Shown here: piece after piece, positions 19,786 to 28,799 of the stretch
How positions within the stretch are numbered: position 1 is the first letter of the stretch
Layout: each line of letters opens with the position of its first letter
Assembly: GCF_001676155.1 (NCBI RefSeq)
Contig: NZ_LZEW01000001.1
Location: 620,001-684,000, forward strand
From: Morganella psychrotolerans
Lineage (GTDB): Bacteria; Pseudomonadota; Gammaproteobacteria; Enterobacterales; Enterobacteriaceae
Direction: 5' to 3'
DNA length: 64,000 bases
Position numbers and translations under genes: made by a program
Notes under the pieces: model-generated
The model's database searches: none
What the model saw: the letters and a program-made list of their open reading frames with translations, nothing else
What the model was told of the DNA's origin: nothing

Positions 19786-20286
19786 AATTCTGGTCTCAAA
19801 TTAAATGTTGGCTGATGTGTAGTTAATAATAGATTGCTATTTAAAAATCTGCAATAGCAAATTTCGTAGTAAGGTTAAAACACATTTTTTTTTAAAAGCA
19901 ATTATTTCTGCGGAATAATAAGCGTCTTTGTGCTTTTTTGTTTAATTTCGATAAGGGGACGGGGTAAAAAGGTGTTGGTGTTCAGCGATTTTAAAAAGAT
20001 TTGATCATAAACGATGATAGCGATACAAATTATATTTAACCTTATCTTATGTAAAGAAACGTTATTCTTCAGCTCAGATATAATAAAAAACAGGATAAAA
20101 TGACCATTGCTGATAACAGTAGTGAATATTCGGCATGTAATCATGCTTCCTATGAATTGCGGTAACGATGAATAACGGATATTGCACATGCGGTTAAGGC
20201 ATGCTGGCAAATACTGATCACGCTATTTTTATAGCGGTTGTGTTAGTATTGTGGCGATTTTTGAATGACTGAGAGGGAGAGAGCCG
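19786..20286. other. AT-rich hns-tdk intergenic region
   Basis: About 500 bases without a supported gene. A 102-codon minus-strand frame (19902-20210) has AT-driven composition, no ribosome-binding site and no recognisable motif. The region should hold the hns and tdk promoters. Confidence 0.5.
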
Positions 20287-20889
20287 GTGGCTCAGCTTTA
20301 TTTTTATTACTCCGCGATGAATGCGGGAAAATCGACCGCACTATTACAATCCTCCTATAACTACAATGAGCGCGGAATGCGCACACTGATATTTACGGCA
20401 GAAATTGATAACCGGTATGCACATAGCAAAGTAACCTCCCGTATCGGCCTGAGTGCTGATGCACGGGTCTTTAGTGAGGATACTGATATTGGCAGTGTTA
20501 TCACGCAGGAACATCAGCAGGCGCCCGTACACTGCGTATTAATAGATGAGTGTCAGTTCCTGACAAAAGCGCAGGCAGAGCAGTTATGTTATATCGTCGA
20601 CGATATTGATATACCCGTTCTCTGTTACGGACTGCGCACTGACTTCAAAGGTGAGTTATTTAGTGGTAGTCATTATTTATTAGCTTGGGCTGATAAATTA
20701 GTGGAATTAAAAACAATTTGTCATTGCGGGCGGAAAGCCAGCCGTGTTTTGCGTTATGACGGACAGGGTCATGTAATGTCTGACGGTGCACAAATTGATA
20801 TTGGCGGAAACGAAAAATATGTTTCGGTATGTCGTAAACATTACAGCGACGCGATGCGTAAAGTAATGGCGGCACAATGTTATTCATAA
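20287..20889 (+). CDS. tdk: Thymidine kinase
   Basis: 200 residues (E. coli 205). It phosphorylates thymidine and deoxyuridine with ATP. The P-loop is [13 protein letters not shown], followed by DECQF (Walker B) and the zinc-binding CHCGRKA with a CRKHY partner. The start is GTG at 20287, as in many relatives, with a strong GAGGGAGAGA upstream. Complete. Confidence 0.96.
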   Translation: MAQLYFYYSAMNAGKSTALLQSSYNYNERGMRTLIFTAEIDNRYAHSKVTSRIGLSADARVFSEDTDIGSVITQEHQQAPVHCVLIDECQFLTKAQAEQLCYIVDDIDIPVLCYGLRTDFKGELFSGSHYLLAWADKLVELKTICHCGRKASRVLRYDGQGHVMSDGAQIDIGGNEKYVSVCRKHYSDAMRKVMAAQCYS

Positions 20890-20915
20890 AATAGATACCC
20901 GCGTCATGTATACGG

Positions 20916-20947
20916 AAAATGCCGGACACGCGTGTCCGGCATTTTTA
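20916..20947 (+). terminator. tdk terminator
   Basis: AAAATGCCGGACACG-CGTGTCCGGCATTTTT, a perfect long stem with T-tract 27 bases after the tdk stop; symmetrical, so it may also work on the other strand. Confidence 0.88.
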
Positions 20948-21187
20948 TATCAGCGTCGGATAAAAGCACAGACAGCGATGCAAAGGATACCCGGTAAACA
21001 GGAAGACGTAAGGCGGTATTTGTGTTGCTCATGATAAAATACTGAAAAATAGCCCCCGGCATCATGTCTGTTTTGTCATTTGTATTAAGTGAAATATTAA
21101 AAATCAGCAGCAGGCTGAATTGTTGATCAAAAGAGAATACATATTAATCTTGTGACAATTATTCAGTTATTATTATGGGATAGCGAT

Positions 21188-21212
21188 TAAAAAAGCCCTC
21201 AGAAGAGGGCTC
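21188..21212 (-). terminator. adhE terminator
   Basis: GAGGGC/GCCCTC stem with loop TTCT on the minus strand followed by six U, 28 bases after the adhE stop. Confidence 0.8.
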
Positions 21213-21239
21213 TACGGTTATTATTTATCTAATAGATGA

Positions 21240-23912
21240 TTATTTCTTAGCAGTCCGTTTTGAAACAGGTTTGACCAGAGACTTTGGCGCAGCAACCGGA
21301 ACGGACTCGTCATAGACGCGGCCATAATAAGTATCCAGCATAATTTGTCTTAATTCAGCAATAAGCGGATAACGCGGATTTGCTCCGGTACATTGGTCAT
21401 CAAATGCATCTTCAGACAGTTTATCCAGCTTCGCCAGAAATTCTGCTTCCGGTACACCGGCTTCGCGGATAGATTTCGGGATCCCCAGAGACGCTTTAAT
21501 TTCATCCAGCCAGACCAGCAGTTTTTCAATTTTCTGAGCAGTGCGGTCACCGGCAGCACCCAATCCCAGATGATCGGCAATTTCAGCATAACGGCGGCGC
21601 GCCTGCGGGCGGTCATATTGGCTGAATGCTGTCTGTTTGGTCGGGTTATCTGTTGCGTTATAGCGGATCACGTTACAGATAAGCAGGGCATTGGCTAATC
21701 CGTGCGGGATATGGAACTCAGAACCCAGTTTGTGCGCCATTGAGTGACAAACACCCAGGAAGGCGTTAGCAAACGCGATACCGGCGATAGTGGCGGCGTT
21801 ATGGACGCGCTCACGGGCGACCGGGTTCTTCGCGCCTTCATGGTAACTGGCCGGCAGGAATTCTTTCAGCAGTTTCAGTGCCTGTAATGCCTGTCCGTCT
21901 GAGTATTCATTTGCCAGAACAGATACATAGGCTTCCAGAGCATGCGTTACCGCATCCAGCCCGCCGAATGCGGTGAGGGATTTCGGCATATTCATGACAA
22001 GGTTCGCATCCACGATGGCGATATCCGGGGTCAGTGCATAGTCTGCCAGCGGGTATTTTTGTCCGGTTGCATCATCAGTCACAACGGCAAAAGGTGTAAC
22101 CTCAGAGCCTGTACCGGATGTGGTGGTGATCGCGACCATTTTGGCTTTTACGCCCATTTTCGGGAATTTATAGATACGTTTGCGGATATCCATAAAGCGC
22201 AGCGCGAGTTCTTCAAAATGTGTTTCCGGGTGTTCATACATGACCCACATAATTTTCGCGGCATCCATCGGTGAACCACCACCGAGTGCAATAATCACGT
22301 CCGGTTTAAAGCTGTTCATCTGTGCGGCACCTTTGCGCACGACAGATAAGGTTGGATCCGCTTCCACTTCAAAAAATATTTCCACTTCCATGCCGTGGGA
22401 TTTCAGCACACGGGTGACTTCATCGACATAACCGTTATTGAATAAATAACCGTCAGTAACAATAAATGCCCGTTTTGCGCCATCAGTCGCAATTTCTTCC
22501 AGGGCAATCGGCAGGCAACCCCGGCGGAAGTAGATAGATTTAGGAAGTTTATGCCACAACATATTCTCAGCCCGTTTTGCCACAGTTTTGGTGTTGATCA
22601 GGTGTTTCGGCCCGACGTTTTCAGAAATGGAGTTACCACCCCAGGAGCCGCAACCCAATGTCAGTGACGGAGAGAGTTTAAAGTTGTACAGGTCGCCGAT
22701 CCCGCCTTGTGAGGCAGGGGTGTTAATAAGGATACGGGCGGTTTTCATTTTTTCGCCGAAGTACTTTATACGCTCCGGGCGGTTATCCTGATCGGTATAT
22801 AAGCAGGAGGTGTGACCGATCCCGCCCATTTCCACTAATTTTTCTGCTTTTAGTACCGCGTCTTCAAAATCTTTACCGCGATACATCGCTAACAGCGGGG
22901 AGAGTTTTTCATGGGCGAATGGCTCTGATTCATCAACCACGGAAACCGCACCGATAAGAATTTTTGTCCATGCAGGGACGTCAATTCCTGCCATTTCAGC
23001 GATTTTCACCGCAGACTGACCGACAATTTTAGCATTCAGTCCGCCGTTGATCAGGATGATATCCTGAACCGCTTTCAGATCTTTGCCTTTCAGGATGTAA
23101 CCACCGTGATTTTCAAAACGCTCTTTAACCTGTTCATACACTTCATCAACGACAATGACAGACTGTTCGGAGGCACAAATCACGCCATTATCAAAGGTTT
23201 TTGACATCAGAATAGACGCCACAGCGCGTTTGATATCTGCAGTTTCATCAATAACAACCGGGGTATTACCTGCGCCGACACCAATGGCAGGTTTACCGGA
23301 ACTGTAAGCGGCTTTCACCATGCCCGGTCCGCCGGTGGCGAGGATCAGGTTAGTATCGGGGTGGTGCATTAATGCATTGGATAATTCAACAGAAGGCTCA
23401 TCAATCCAGCCGATAATATCAGCCGGCGCACCGGCGGCAACCGCGGCATTCAGTACAATCTGAGCCGCTTTATTGGTGGCATTTTTTGCACGCGGATGCG
23501 GGGAGAAGATAATACCGTTACGGGTTTTCAGGCTGATCAGCGCTTTAAAGATAGCAGTGGATGTCGGGTTGGTGGTGGGGACTATCCCGCAGATGATGCC
23601 GATAGGTTCAGCAATGGTGATTGTCCCGAATGTCGGGTCTTCAGACAAAATACCGCAGGTTTTTTCATCACGGTAGGCATTATAGATATATTCAGAAGCA
23701 AAATGGTTTTTGATCACTTTGTCTTCAACAATCCCCATTCCGGACTCTTCAACGGCCAGTTTCGCCAGAGGGATACGCGCATCCGCTGCGGCAAGTGCCG
23801 CCGCACGGAAAATGGTGTCTACCTGTTCCTGAGTGAAACCGGCAAATTCACGCTGTGCTTTTTTAACGCGGGCAACTAATTCATTGAGTTCGGTAACATT
23901 GGTTACGGCCAT
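21240..23912 (-). CDS. adhE: Bifunctional acetaldehyde-CoA / alcohol dehydrogenase
   Basis: 890 residues (E. coli 891). AdhE reduces acetyl-CoA to ethanol through acetaldehyde in fermentation and forms filaments (spirosomes). The N-terminal aldehyde dehydrogenase half carries the catalytic Cys in DNGVICASEQ. The C-terminal Fe-dependent alcohol dehydrogenase half has GGGSPMDAAK and the His ligands in FLGVCHSMAHKLG. The open frame extends upstream to 23984, but ATG 23912 has AGGAG at the right distance and gives MAVTNVTELNELV as in relatives. The 600-base upstream region contains Cra- and CRP/FNR-like sites. Confidence 0.97.
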   Translation of the reverse strand: MAVTNVTELNELVARVKKAQREFAGFTQEQVDTIFRAAALAAADARIPLAKLAVEESGMGIVEDKVIKNHFASEYIYNAYRDEKTCGILSEDPTFGTITIAEPIGIICGIVPTTNPTSTAIFKALISLKTRNGIIFSPHPRAKNATNKAAQIVLNAAVAAGAPADIIGWIDEPSVELSNALMHHPDTNLILATGGPGMVKAAYSSGKPAIGVGAGNTPVVIDETADIKRAVASILMSKTFDNGVICASEQSVIVVDEVYEQVKERFENHGGYILKGKDLKAVQDIILINGGLNAKIVGQSAVKIAEMAGIDVPAWTKILIGAVSVVDESEPFAHEKLSPLLAMYRGKDFEDAVLKAEKLVEMGGIGHTSCLYTDQDNRPERIKYFGEKMKTARILINTPASQGGIGDLYNFKLSPSLTLGCGSWGGNSISENVGPKHLINTKTVAKRAENMLWHKLPKSIYFRRGCLPIALEEIATDGAKRAFIVTDGYLFNNGYVDEVTRVLKSHGMEVEIFFEVEADPTLSVVRKGAAQMNSFKPDVIIALGGGSPMDAAKIMWVMYEHPETHFEELALRFMDIRKRIYKFPKMGVKAKMVAITTTSGTGSEVTPFAVVTDDATGQKYPLADYALTPDIAIVDANLVMNMPKSLTAFGGLDAVTHALEAYVSVLANEYSDGQALQALKLLKEFLPASYHEGAKNPVARERVHNAATIAGIAFANAFLGVCHSMAHKLGSEFHIPHGLANALLICNVIRYNATDNPTKQTAFSQYDRPQARRRYAEIADHLGLGAAGDRTAQKIEKLLVWLDEIKASLGIPKSIREAGVPEAEFLAKLDKLSEDAFDDQCTGANPRYPLIAELRQIMLDTYYGRVYDESVPVAAPKSLVKPVSKRTAKK

Positions 23913-24031
23913 ACAGATGACTCCTGATAAATTGTTAAACTTTTTAAGCAAATTAGCGGGTCGGTACGATTTGATTATAGTCACAACAGCAAGAGGTAAC
24001 TAAATCGATTTTGCTCATAACCTATGGCCTA

Positions 24032-24054
24032 TATCCCGAATTATTCAGAGTATA
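24032..24054. repeat. Fragment of second intergenic repeat family
   Basis: TATCCCGAATTATTCAGAGTAT recurs exactly at the right end of the 54458-54526 element. It is a solo end upstream of adhE. Confidence 0.6.
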
Positions 24055-24107
24055 ACCGGGGGAGCCCGCTGATTTGCTTAAAAAGCCCGTCAGGTATTCT
24101 GTTAATG

Positions 24108-24135
24108 ACTGAAGTTGAATCGATTCAACTTCAGT
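24108..24135 (-). promoter_or_regulatory. Perfect 28-bp palindrome with Cra-type operator upstream of adhE
   Basis: ACTGAAGTTGAATC-GATTCAACTTCAGT is a loopless perfect palindrome about 196 bases before the adhE start. Its centre GTTGAATCGATTCAAC matches the Cra (FruR) consensus GCTGAAWCGWTTCAGC at 14 of 16 positions. Cra controls adhE in E. coli, so the same control is inferred here. Confidence 0.65.
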
Positions 24136-24167
24136 AAAATGAGCTTAACATTACAGCGGGATATTAA

Positions 24168-24183
24168 AGTGATCAAAATCACA
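24168..24183 (-). promoter_or_regulatory. CRP/FNR-like site upstream of adhE
   Basis: AGTGATCAAAATCACA matches the CRP consensus TGTGA-N6-TCACA at 9 of 10 defined positions and also resembles the FNR site TTGAT-N4-ATCAA (GTGAT-CAAA-ATCAC). Either regulator would make sense for a fermentative gene. Confidence 0.5.
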
Positions 24184-24467
24184 AATACAGCAAGCTGACA
24201 CCATTCAGCTTGTGTGTAAACGAGATTAATTATCAATTTCAACTATAGTGTCTGCCGTCAATTTTACAGAGGAACTGATGATTGACTAAAATATACACAT
24301 GGATAAGGGGATTGAGCTGTATCGTGTCAGCTTGAGGGGCGAAATATTCTGTTGAAAGCAATTTCTTTTATCCGGGATTCAACGGTATGATGTCCGGGTT
24401 AATATAATTATTACAACCCTTTGGCAATACGCGGCGGCGTATATCAGCCGTTCATTACAGTATTATT

Positions 24468-24505
24468 ATACCCGACGAACCTGCAGTTTGAATGAATAAG
24501 GGTAT
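24468..24505. repeat. Family-1 intergenic repeat, 38-bp deletion form
   Basis: ATACCCGACGAACCTGCAG joined to TTTGAATGAATAAGGGTAT: both termini of the 124-bp family with the interior missing. It lies just upstream of ychE. Confidence 0.7.
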
Positions 24506-24524
24506 ATCAGGTTGAGGATTTTTT

Positions 24525-25172
24525 GTGGGCGCTACATTACTGGACTTTTCCGGCTATTTAAAATTTTTTGTCGGTTTATTTGCCTTAGTAAACCCGGTTG
24601 GTATTTTGCCGGTGTTTATGAGTATGACGAATTATCAGACCGCAGCTGTACGCAACCGAACCAATATGATTGCGAACTTTTCGGTTGCCATTATTTTGTG
24701 TCTGTCACTGCTGGTCGGCGATAAAATCCTCATGATGTTCGGTATTTCGATTGAGTCTTTCCGGATAGCAGGGGGCACGCTGATTGTTCTGATCGCACTG
24801 TCCATGATCAGCGGAAAGCTGGGTGAAGATAAACAAAACAAGCAGGAACAATCAGAAACCGCGATCCGCGATAATATCGGCGTTGTGCCGCTGGCGCTGC
24901 CGCTGATGGCAGGACCTGGTGCCATCAGCTCTTGTGTGGTCTGGAGTGCGCGCTGGCAGGGCTGGCAAAACTTTGCCGGACTGGCGCTGACCAGTATTGT
25001 GTTTGCGTTTTTCTGCTGGTTGTTGTTCCGCTCTGCGGGGCTGTGGGTGAAATATCTGGGGCAAACCGGGATCAACGTCGTAACCCGTATTATGGGACTG
25101 ATGCTGATGTCATTAGGTATTGAACTGATTATTACCGGGATGAAAATGAGCTTTCCGGGGTTATTATCATAA
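24525..25172 (+). CDS. ychE: MarC-family integral membrane protein YchE
   Basis: 215 residues, the same length as E. coli YchE. It has about six hydrophobic segments, starting SGYLKFFVGLFALVNPVGIL and ending IMGLMLMSLGIELIITGM, in the MarC/UPF0056 pattern. Transport function is not established for the family. GTG 24525 is the start, with GAGGA about 8 bases upstream. It lies between adhE and the opp region, as in E. coli, although here an extra ABC transporter separates it from opp. Confidence 0.92.
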   Translation: MGATLLDFSGYLKFFVGLFALVNPVGILPVFMSMTNYQTAAVRNRTNMIANFSVAIILCLSLLVGDKILMMFGISIESFRIAGGTLIVLIALSMISGKLGEDKQNKQEQSETAIRDNIGVVPLALPLMAGPGAISSCVVWSARWQGWQNFAGLALTSIVFAFFCWLLFRSAGLWVKYLGQTGINVVTRIMGLMLMSLGIELIITGMKMSFPGLLS

Positions 25173-25200
25173 TCACGCTATTGCTGTTATCCGCAATCTG

Positions 25201-25223
25201 AACGGGGCATTAGCCCCGTTTTT
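25201..25223. terminator. Bidirectional terminator between ychE and the ABC transporter operon
   Basis: AACGGGGC-ATTA-GCCCCGTT followed by TTTG on the plus strand, 28 bases after the ychE stop. Confidence 0.75.
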
Positions 25224-25239
25224 GCTTTTGTTTAACTGC

Positions 25240-25980
25240 TCAGCGAACTTCTTCTGTTGTTTCCATCCGGTGCTCTCCCCGGACTAATGCCGCGCGATCA
25301 AACTCCCGTACAATCTCTCCGTGCGCCATAAATGCCGCTCTGTCAGACATATGCGCGACCACATCGGCGTCATGACTGACCATCAGATAGGTCATACTGT
25401 GTTCAGTTTTCAGGTGATTCAGCAGATTGAGAATTTCGGCCTGAACGGACATATCCAGTGCGGAAGTCGGTTCATCCAGCAATAAAATCTGCGGGCGCAG
25501 CATCAGTGCGCGGGCAATCGCAATACGTTGGCGCTGTCCGCCGGAGAGCTGGTGAGGATAGCGCTGCGCTACATCCGGCGGTAATCCGACAGATTCTATT
25601 GCCTGTGTGACCCTGGCTTCAATATCATTCTCATTATGAATGTGTAACGGCTCGGCAAGGGCGCGGTGAATAGTATGAAACGGATGCAGGGACGCGTAAG
25701 GATCCTGAAATACCATCTGTACATTGCGGCGCAGTGCGCCCTGATAGCGCAGCCCCGGATGTATATGCTGTGACAGCAGCTGAACGCCTCCCTGCCATTC
25801 CCGCTGTAATCCGGCGATCACCCGCAGGATAGTGGATTTTCCGCATCCGGACTCACCAATAAGACTGAATGTCTCGCCTGCATTGAGGTGAAAGCCAGCC
25901 TTGCAGACGACCTGCCGCTGCCCGAAACTGACGGAAAGATTATTAACCTCAATAATCGGCGCTGGATTATTTTCCGGCAT
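25240..25980 (-). CDS. Peptide/nickel-type ABC transporter, second ATPase (DppF/NikE-like)
   Basis: 246 residues. Walker A is GESGCGKST, the Q-loop MVFQDPYASL, the signature LSGGQRQRIA and Walker B LLLDEPTSALD. It lacks the C-terminal oligopeptide-ATPase extension seen in OppF, so it is nearer to NikE in length. It is last in a five-gene operon, and its start overlaps the upstream ATPase gene by 14 bases. It would energise import with the neighbouring ATPase. Confidence 0.9.
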   Translation of the reverse strand: MPENNPAPIIEVNNLSVSFGQRQVVCKAGFHLNAGETFSLIGESGCGKSTILRVIAGLQREWQGGVQLLSQHIHPGLRYQGALRRNVQMVFQDPYASLHPFHTIHRALAEPLHIHNENDIEARVTQAIESVGLPPDVAQRYPHQLSGGQRQRIAIARALMLRPQILLLDEPTSALDMSVQAEILNLLNHLKTEHSMTYLMVSHDADVVAHMSDRAAFMAHGEIVREFDRAALVRGEHRMETTEEVR

Positions 25981-26815
25981 GATGAGTCTCCTGAGTCAGT
26001 AAAGTCTGCAACGCCTGTCTGTCCAGTACCGGTAAGTCCGTCCCGTAAGTCTGAGCATCCGGGCGGCAGGTCCACAAGGTGCGGGTATAGGGATGTGTTG
26101 CCTGCGGCAGTTGTGCGGCGGGCAGCTCATCCACCTGCTGCCCCTGATACATCACCATCACGCGCTGACAATGAGCGGCGACCAGCGGCAGGTCGTGGCT
26201 TATCAGCAGCAATCCCATCCGGCGCTCCTCACACTGGCGGACAATCAGCTCCAGGATTTGATGGCGCAGCCGTGCATCCAGTGCTGAGGTTGGTTCGTCG
26301 GCAATTAATACCGCGGGATTATTGATCAGGGCAATTGCAATCATGGCGCGCTGCCCCATTCCGCCGGAAAGTTGCCCCGGATAGCGGGAAAGGGCGGATT
26401 CTGCCAGCCCGGCTGCACGCGCCATGTCATATACGCGGTCACGACGGTCAGATTTTGACAGCCTCTGATGCCGCACCAGCGCTTCTTCAATCTGCTGATA
26501 CAGATTTTTTACCGGATTGAGGGCATAACGCGGATCCTGCATTATCATGGCGATATCATTACCGCGCAGTGCCGCCCACTGTTTTTCACGCAATGACAGC
26601 AGCGGGGTATTATGAAATTCCAGCGTTTGCGCACTGACTTTGCCGGGTTTGCGCACCAGCCCCATCAGTGCTCTCGCCGTCATGGATTTACCGGAGCCGG
26701 ATTCGCCGACCAGCGCCAGCCGTTCCTGTCCCAGGTTAAATGAAATGCTGTTGACCACCCGCGCACGCGGATAATCCACTGACAGGTTTTTGACACGGAT
26801 AAGTGGCTCAGTCAT
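25967..26815 (-). CDS. Peptide/nickel-type ABC transporter, first ATPase (DppD/NikD-like)
   Basis: 282 residues from ATG 26815, which is preceded by GGAG and overlaps the permease gene by 8 bases; the longer open frame to 26848 is unlikely. Walker A is GESGSGKSM, the Q-loop IMQDPRYALNP, the signature LSGGMGQRAMIA, and Walker B VLIADEPTSALD. The Thr/Ser after Walker A Lys-Ser is Met, and the signature has MG in place of MR; both are mild departures from the usual. Shorter than OppD (about 330), closer to NikD. Confidence 0.9.
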   Translation of the reverse strand: MTEPLIRVKNLSVDYPRARVVNSISFNLGQERLALVGESGSGKSMTARALMGLVRKPGKVSAQTLEFHNTPLLSLREKQWAALRGNDIAMIMQDPRYALNPVKNLYQQIEEALVRHQRLSKSDRRDRVYDMARAAGLAESALSRYPGQLSGGMGQRAMIAIALINNPAVLIADEPTSALDARLRHQILELIVRQCEERRMGLLLISHDLPLVAAHCQRVMVMYQGQQVDELPAAQLPQATHPYTRTLWTCRPDAQTYGTDLPVLDRQALQTLLTQETHHAGK

Positions 26816-27632
26816 GTTCAGGCTCCATAATATCGCGTAAACCATCACCCAGAAGATTGAATGCCATACCGGCAGTCAGAATTGCCGCACCCGGTACCGC
26901 CGCAATCCACCACTGGTCAAAGATAACCTGCATGCCGTCCGCGATCATCGCTCCCCATTCCGCCATCGGCGGTTGTGCGCCAAGCCCTAAGAACCCCAGA
27001 CCGGCGGCCGCCAGGATGATAGTCGCCAAATCAAGCGCGAGGCGGACAATGGCCGATGGCAGACAGAGCGGCAGAATATGTCCCCATAACAGGCGCAGTC
27101 CGCGGATCCCCAGCATTTCTGCACTGGCAAGATAATCACTGTTGCGCAAATGACGGATTTCACTGCGCGCCTGGCGTGCATACGCGGGCCAGGAGGTGAG
27201 TGCGAGCGCCAGCGCGCCGTTTATCAGTCCCGGCCCCAGGATGGCGACAAACGCAAAGGCGAGGATCAGGCGCGGCATCGACATTACAATATCGGTAAAA
27301 CGCATCAGAACAGTTTCAACCCAGCGCCCGTAAAACCCTGCCAGAATGCCGATCAGCAAACCCGCCGGCAGAGTAATTACAGCAACGAGAGCAACCAGAC
27401 CAAACATCGGGCGTGCACCGTAAATCAGGCGTGAGAGAATATCCCGCCCGTAGCTGTCAGTGCCGAGCCAGTGTTGTGCGTCCGGTGCCAGCAGACGCTG
27501 TGCCGGGTTTTGCAACACCGGATCAAACGGGGCAAGCCAGGGGGCAAACAGGGCAACCAGCAGGAGAAAAAGAATAATCAGTGAGCCGGTCAGTGCGGAA
27601 GGTGACCGGCGGATTTTCGGCAGTAATCTCAT
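26808..27632 (-). CDS. Peptide/nickel-type ABC transporter permease (DppC/NikC-like)
   Basis: 274 residues, inner-membrane permease with one N-terminal span (SLIILFLLLVALFAPWLAPF) and a BPD-transport core. HWLGTDSYGRDILSRLIYG is the DppC-family signature, and the EAA-type loop reads YLASAEMLGIRGLRLLWGHI. The start overlaps the DppB-like gene by four bases (ATGA), indicating translational coupling. Confidence 0.92.
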   Translation of the reverse strand: MRLLPKIRRSPSALTGSLIILFLLLVALFAPWLAPFDPVLQNPAQRLLAPDAQHWLGTDSYGRDILSRLIYGARPMFGLVALVAVITLPAGLLIGILAGFYGRWVETVLMRFTDIVMSMPRLILAFAFVAILGPGLINGALALALTSWPAYARQARSEIRHLRNSDYLASAEMLGIRGLRLLWGHILPLCLPSAIVRLALDLATIILAAAGLGFLGLGAQPPMAEWGAMIADGMQVIFDQWWIAAVPGAAILTAGMAFNLLGDGLRDIMEPEHD

Positions 27633-28675
27633 AATGTCACCCGTGGGTCAGTTAAGCGCACAATCATATCAGTCACATTATTGATAAAGATAAAGCAGAT
27701 CCCGATAACCAGTGTGCCGCCCATGACGGCAGTTGTGTCTCCGGCAAACAGGGCGGCGGTGAGATAGCGTCCGATGCCGGGCCAGGAGAAAACCGTTTCG
27801 GTCAGTACCGCACCTTCCAGCATTCCGGTGTACGCCAGCGCGACCACGGTTATCAGTGTGCCACGGATGTTCGGCAACACATGGCAGAACAGAACCTGCA
27901 TGTCCGTATTGCCTTTGGCACGCGCCAGGGTGACATACTCTTTGTTCATTTCACTCAGACACGCGGCGCGGGTCAGCCGGGTTATTCCCGCCAGACAAAA
28001 ATAGGCAAGCAGCGACACCGGTAAAATCAGATGTGCAACCGCATTGGTAAATGCTCCCGGTTCACCGGAAAGCCAGGTATCAATCAATACAAACCCGGTT
28101 TTTGCCTCAATTGTATATTGATAGATATCATCCAGCCGTCCGGGTCCCGGACTCCATTGCAGCGTGGCATAAAACAGCAGCAGCATCAGCAGTCCCAGCC
28201 AGAAAACAGGAACAGAGTTACCGAGAAGTGTCAGGGTACGGATGATAAAATCAAGGGGTGAACCTGCATAGCGGGCGCACAACACACCACACAGAATGCC
28301 GAGCGATGACCCCGCGATCAGTGCAAGGGTTGCCAGCTCAATCGTGGCGGGCAGGGTATGGAGTACGCCATCAAGTACGGGTTGCCCCATAGAGGCGGCG
28401 ATCCCGAGATCGCCATGCAGCAATCTGCCCAGATAATGCCAGAACTGAATATAAACGGGCTGATCCAGCCCCAGTTCCAGTTTTACCTGTTGATAGGTTT
28501 CGTGGCTGGCGTGATCGCCGACAATTTGCAGCACCCGGTCAACCGGGGACAGAGCAGAAAGCGCGAAGGTGATGATCAGCAGCCCGAGCAGTGTCAGTGA
28601 CAGCGTAAAAATACTCTGAACAGTGACACGCAGGACATGGCGCAGCACAGCGGCGGCAGGCGAAGAGTCAGACAT
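27629..28675 (-). CDS. Peptide/nickel-type ABC transporter permease (DppB/NikB-like)
   Basis: 348 residues from ATG 28675, chosen because AGGAA lies 7 bases upstream; the frame is open to 28705. It has an N-terminal span and a periplasmic region with LGLDQPVYIQFWHYLGRLLHGDLG, the DppB-type signature. The EAA loop is YVTLARAKGNTDMQVLFCHVLPN. It pairs with the DppC-like subunit immediately downstream. Confidence 0.92.
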   Translation of the reverse strand: MSDSSPAAAVLRHVLRVTVQSIFTLSLTLLGLLIITFALSALSPVDRVLQIVGDHASHETYQQVKLELGLDQPVYIQFWHYLGRLLHGDLGIAASMGQPVLDGVLHTLPATIELATLALIAGSSLGILCGVLCARYAGSPLDFIIRTLTLLGNSVPVFWLGLLMLLLFYATLQWSPGPGRLDDIYQYTIEAKTGFVLIDTWLSGEPGAFTNAVAHLILPVSLLAYFCLAGITRLTRAACLSEMNKEYVTLARAKGNTDMQVLFCHVLPNIRGTLITVVALAYTGMLEGAVLTETVFSWPGIGRYLTAALFAGDTTAVMGGTLVIGICFIFINNVTDMIVRLTDPRVTL

Positions 28676-28762
28676 ACAGCTATTCCTGAATAAAACAAAA
28701 GACAATAACCCGCCGGTGATCCCGGTGGGCTATATAACCGTATGCATTCACACAACAGATTT

Positions 28763-28792
28763 GTTGGCTGCATCTTGAAGTATGACGAGTAT
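28763..28792. repeat. Fragment of second intergenic repeat family
   Basis: GTTGGCTGCATCTTGAAGTATGACGAGTAT; its right part is the reverse complement of the left end of the 54458-54526 element (ATACTCGTCATACTTC). It sits between the binding-protein and permease genes. Confidence 0.6.
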
Positions 28793-28799
28793 CAGTGGG

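Noticed and set aside
19902-20210. 102-codon minus-strand open frame between hns and tdk
   Set aside because: AT-driven composition, no ribosome-binding site, no recognisable motif; most likely chance in AT-rich DNA.
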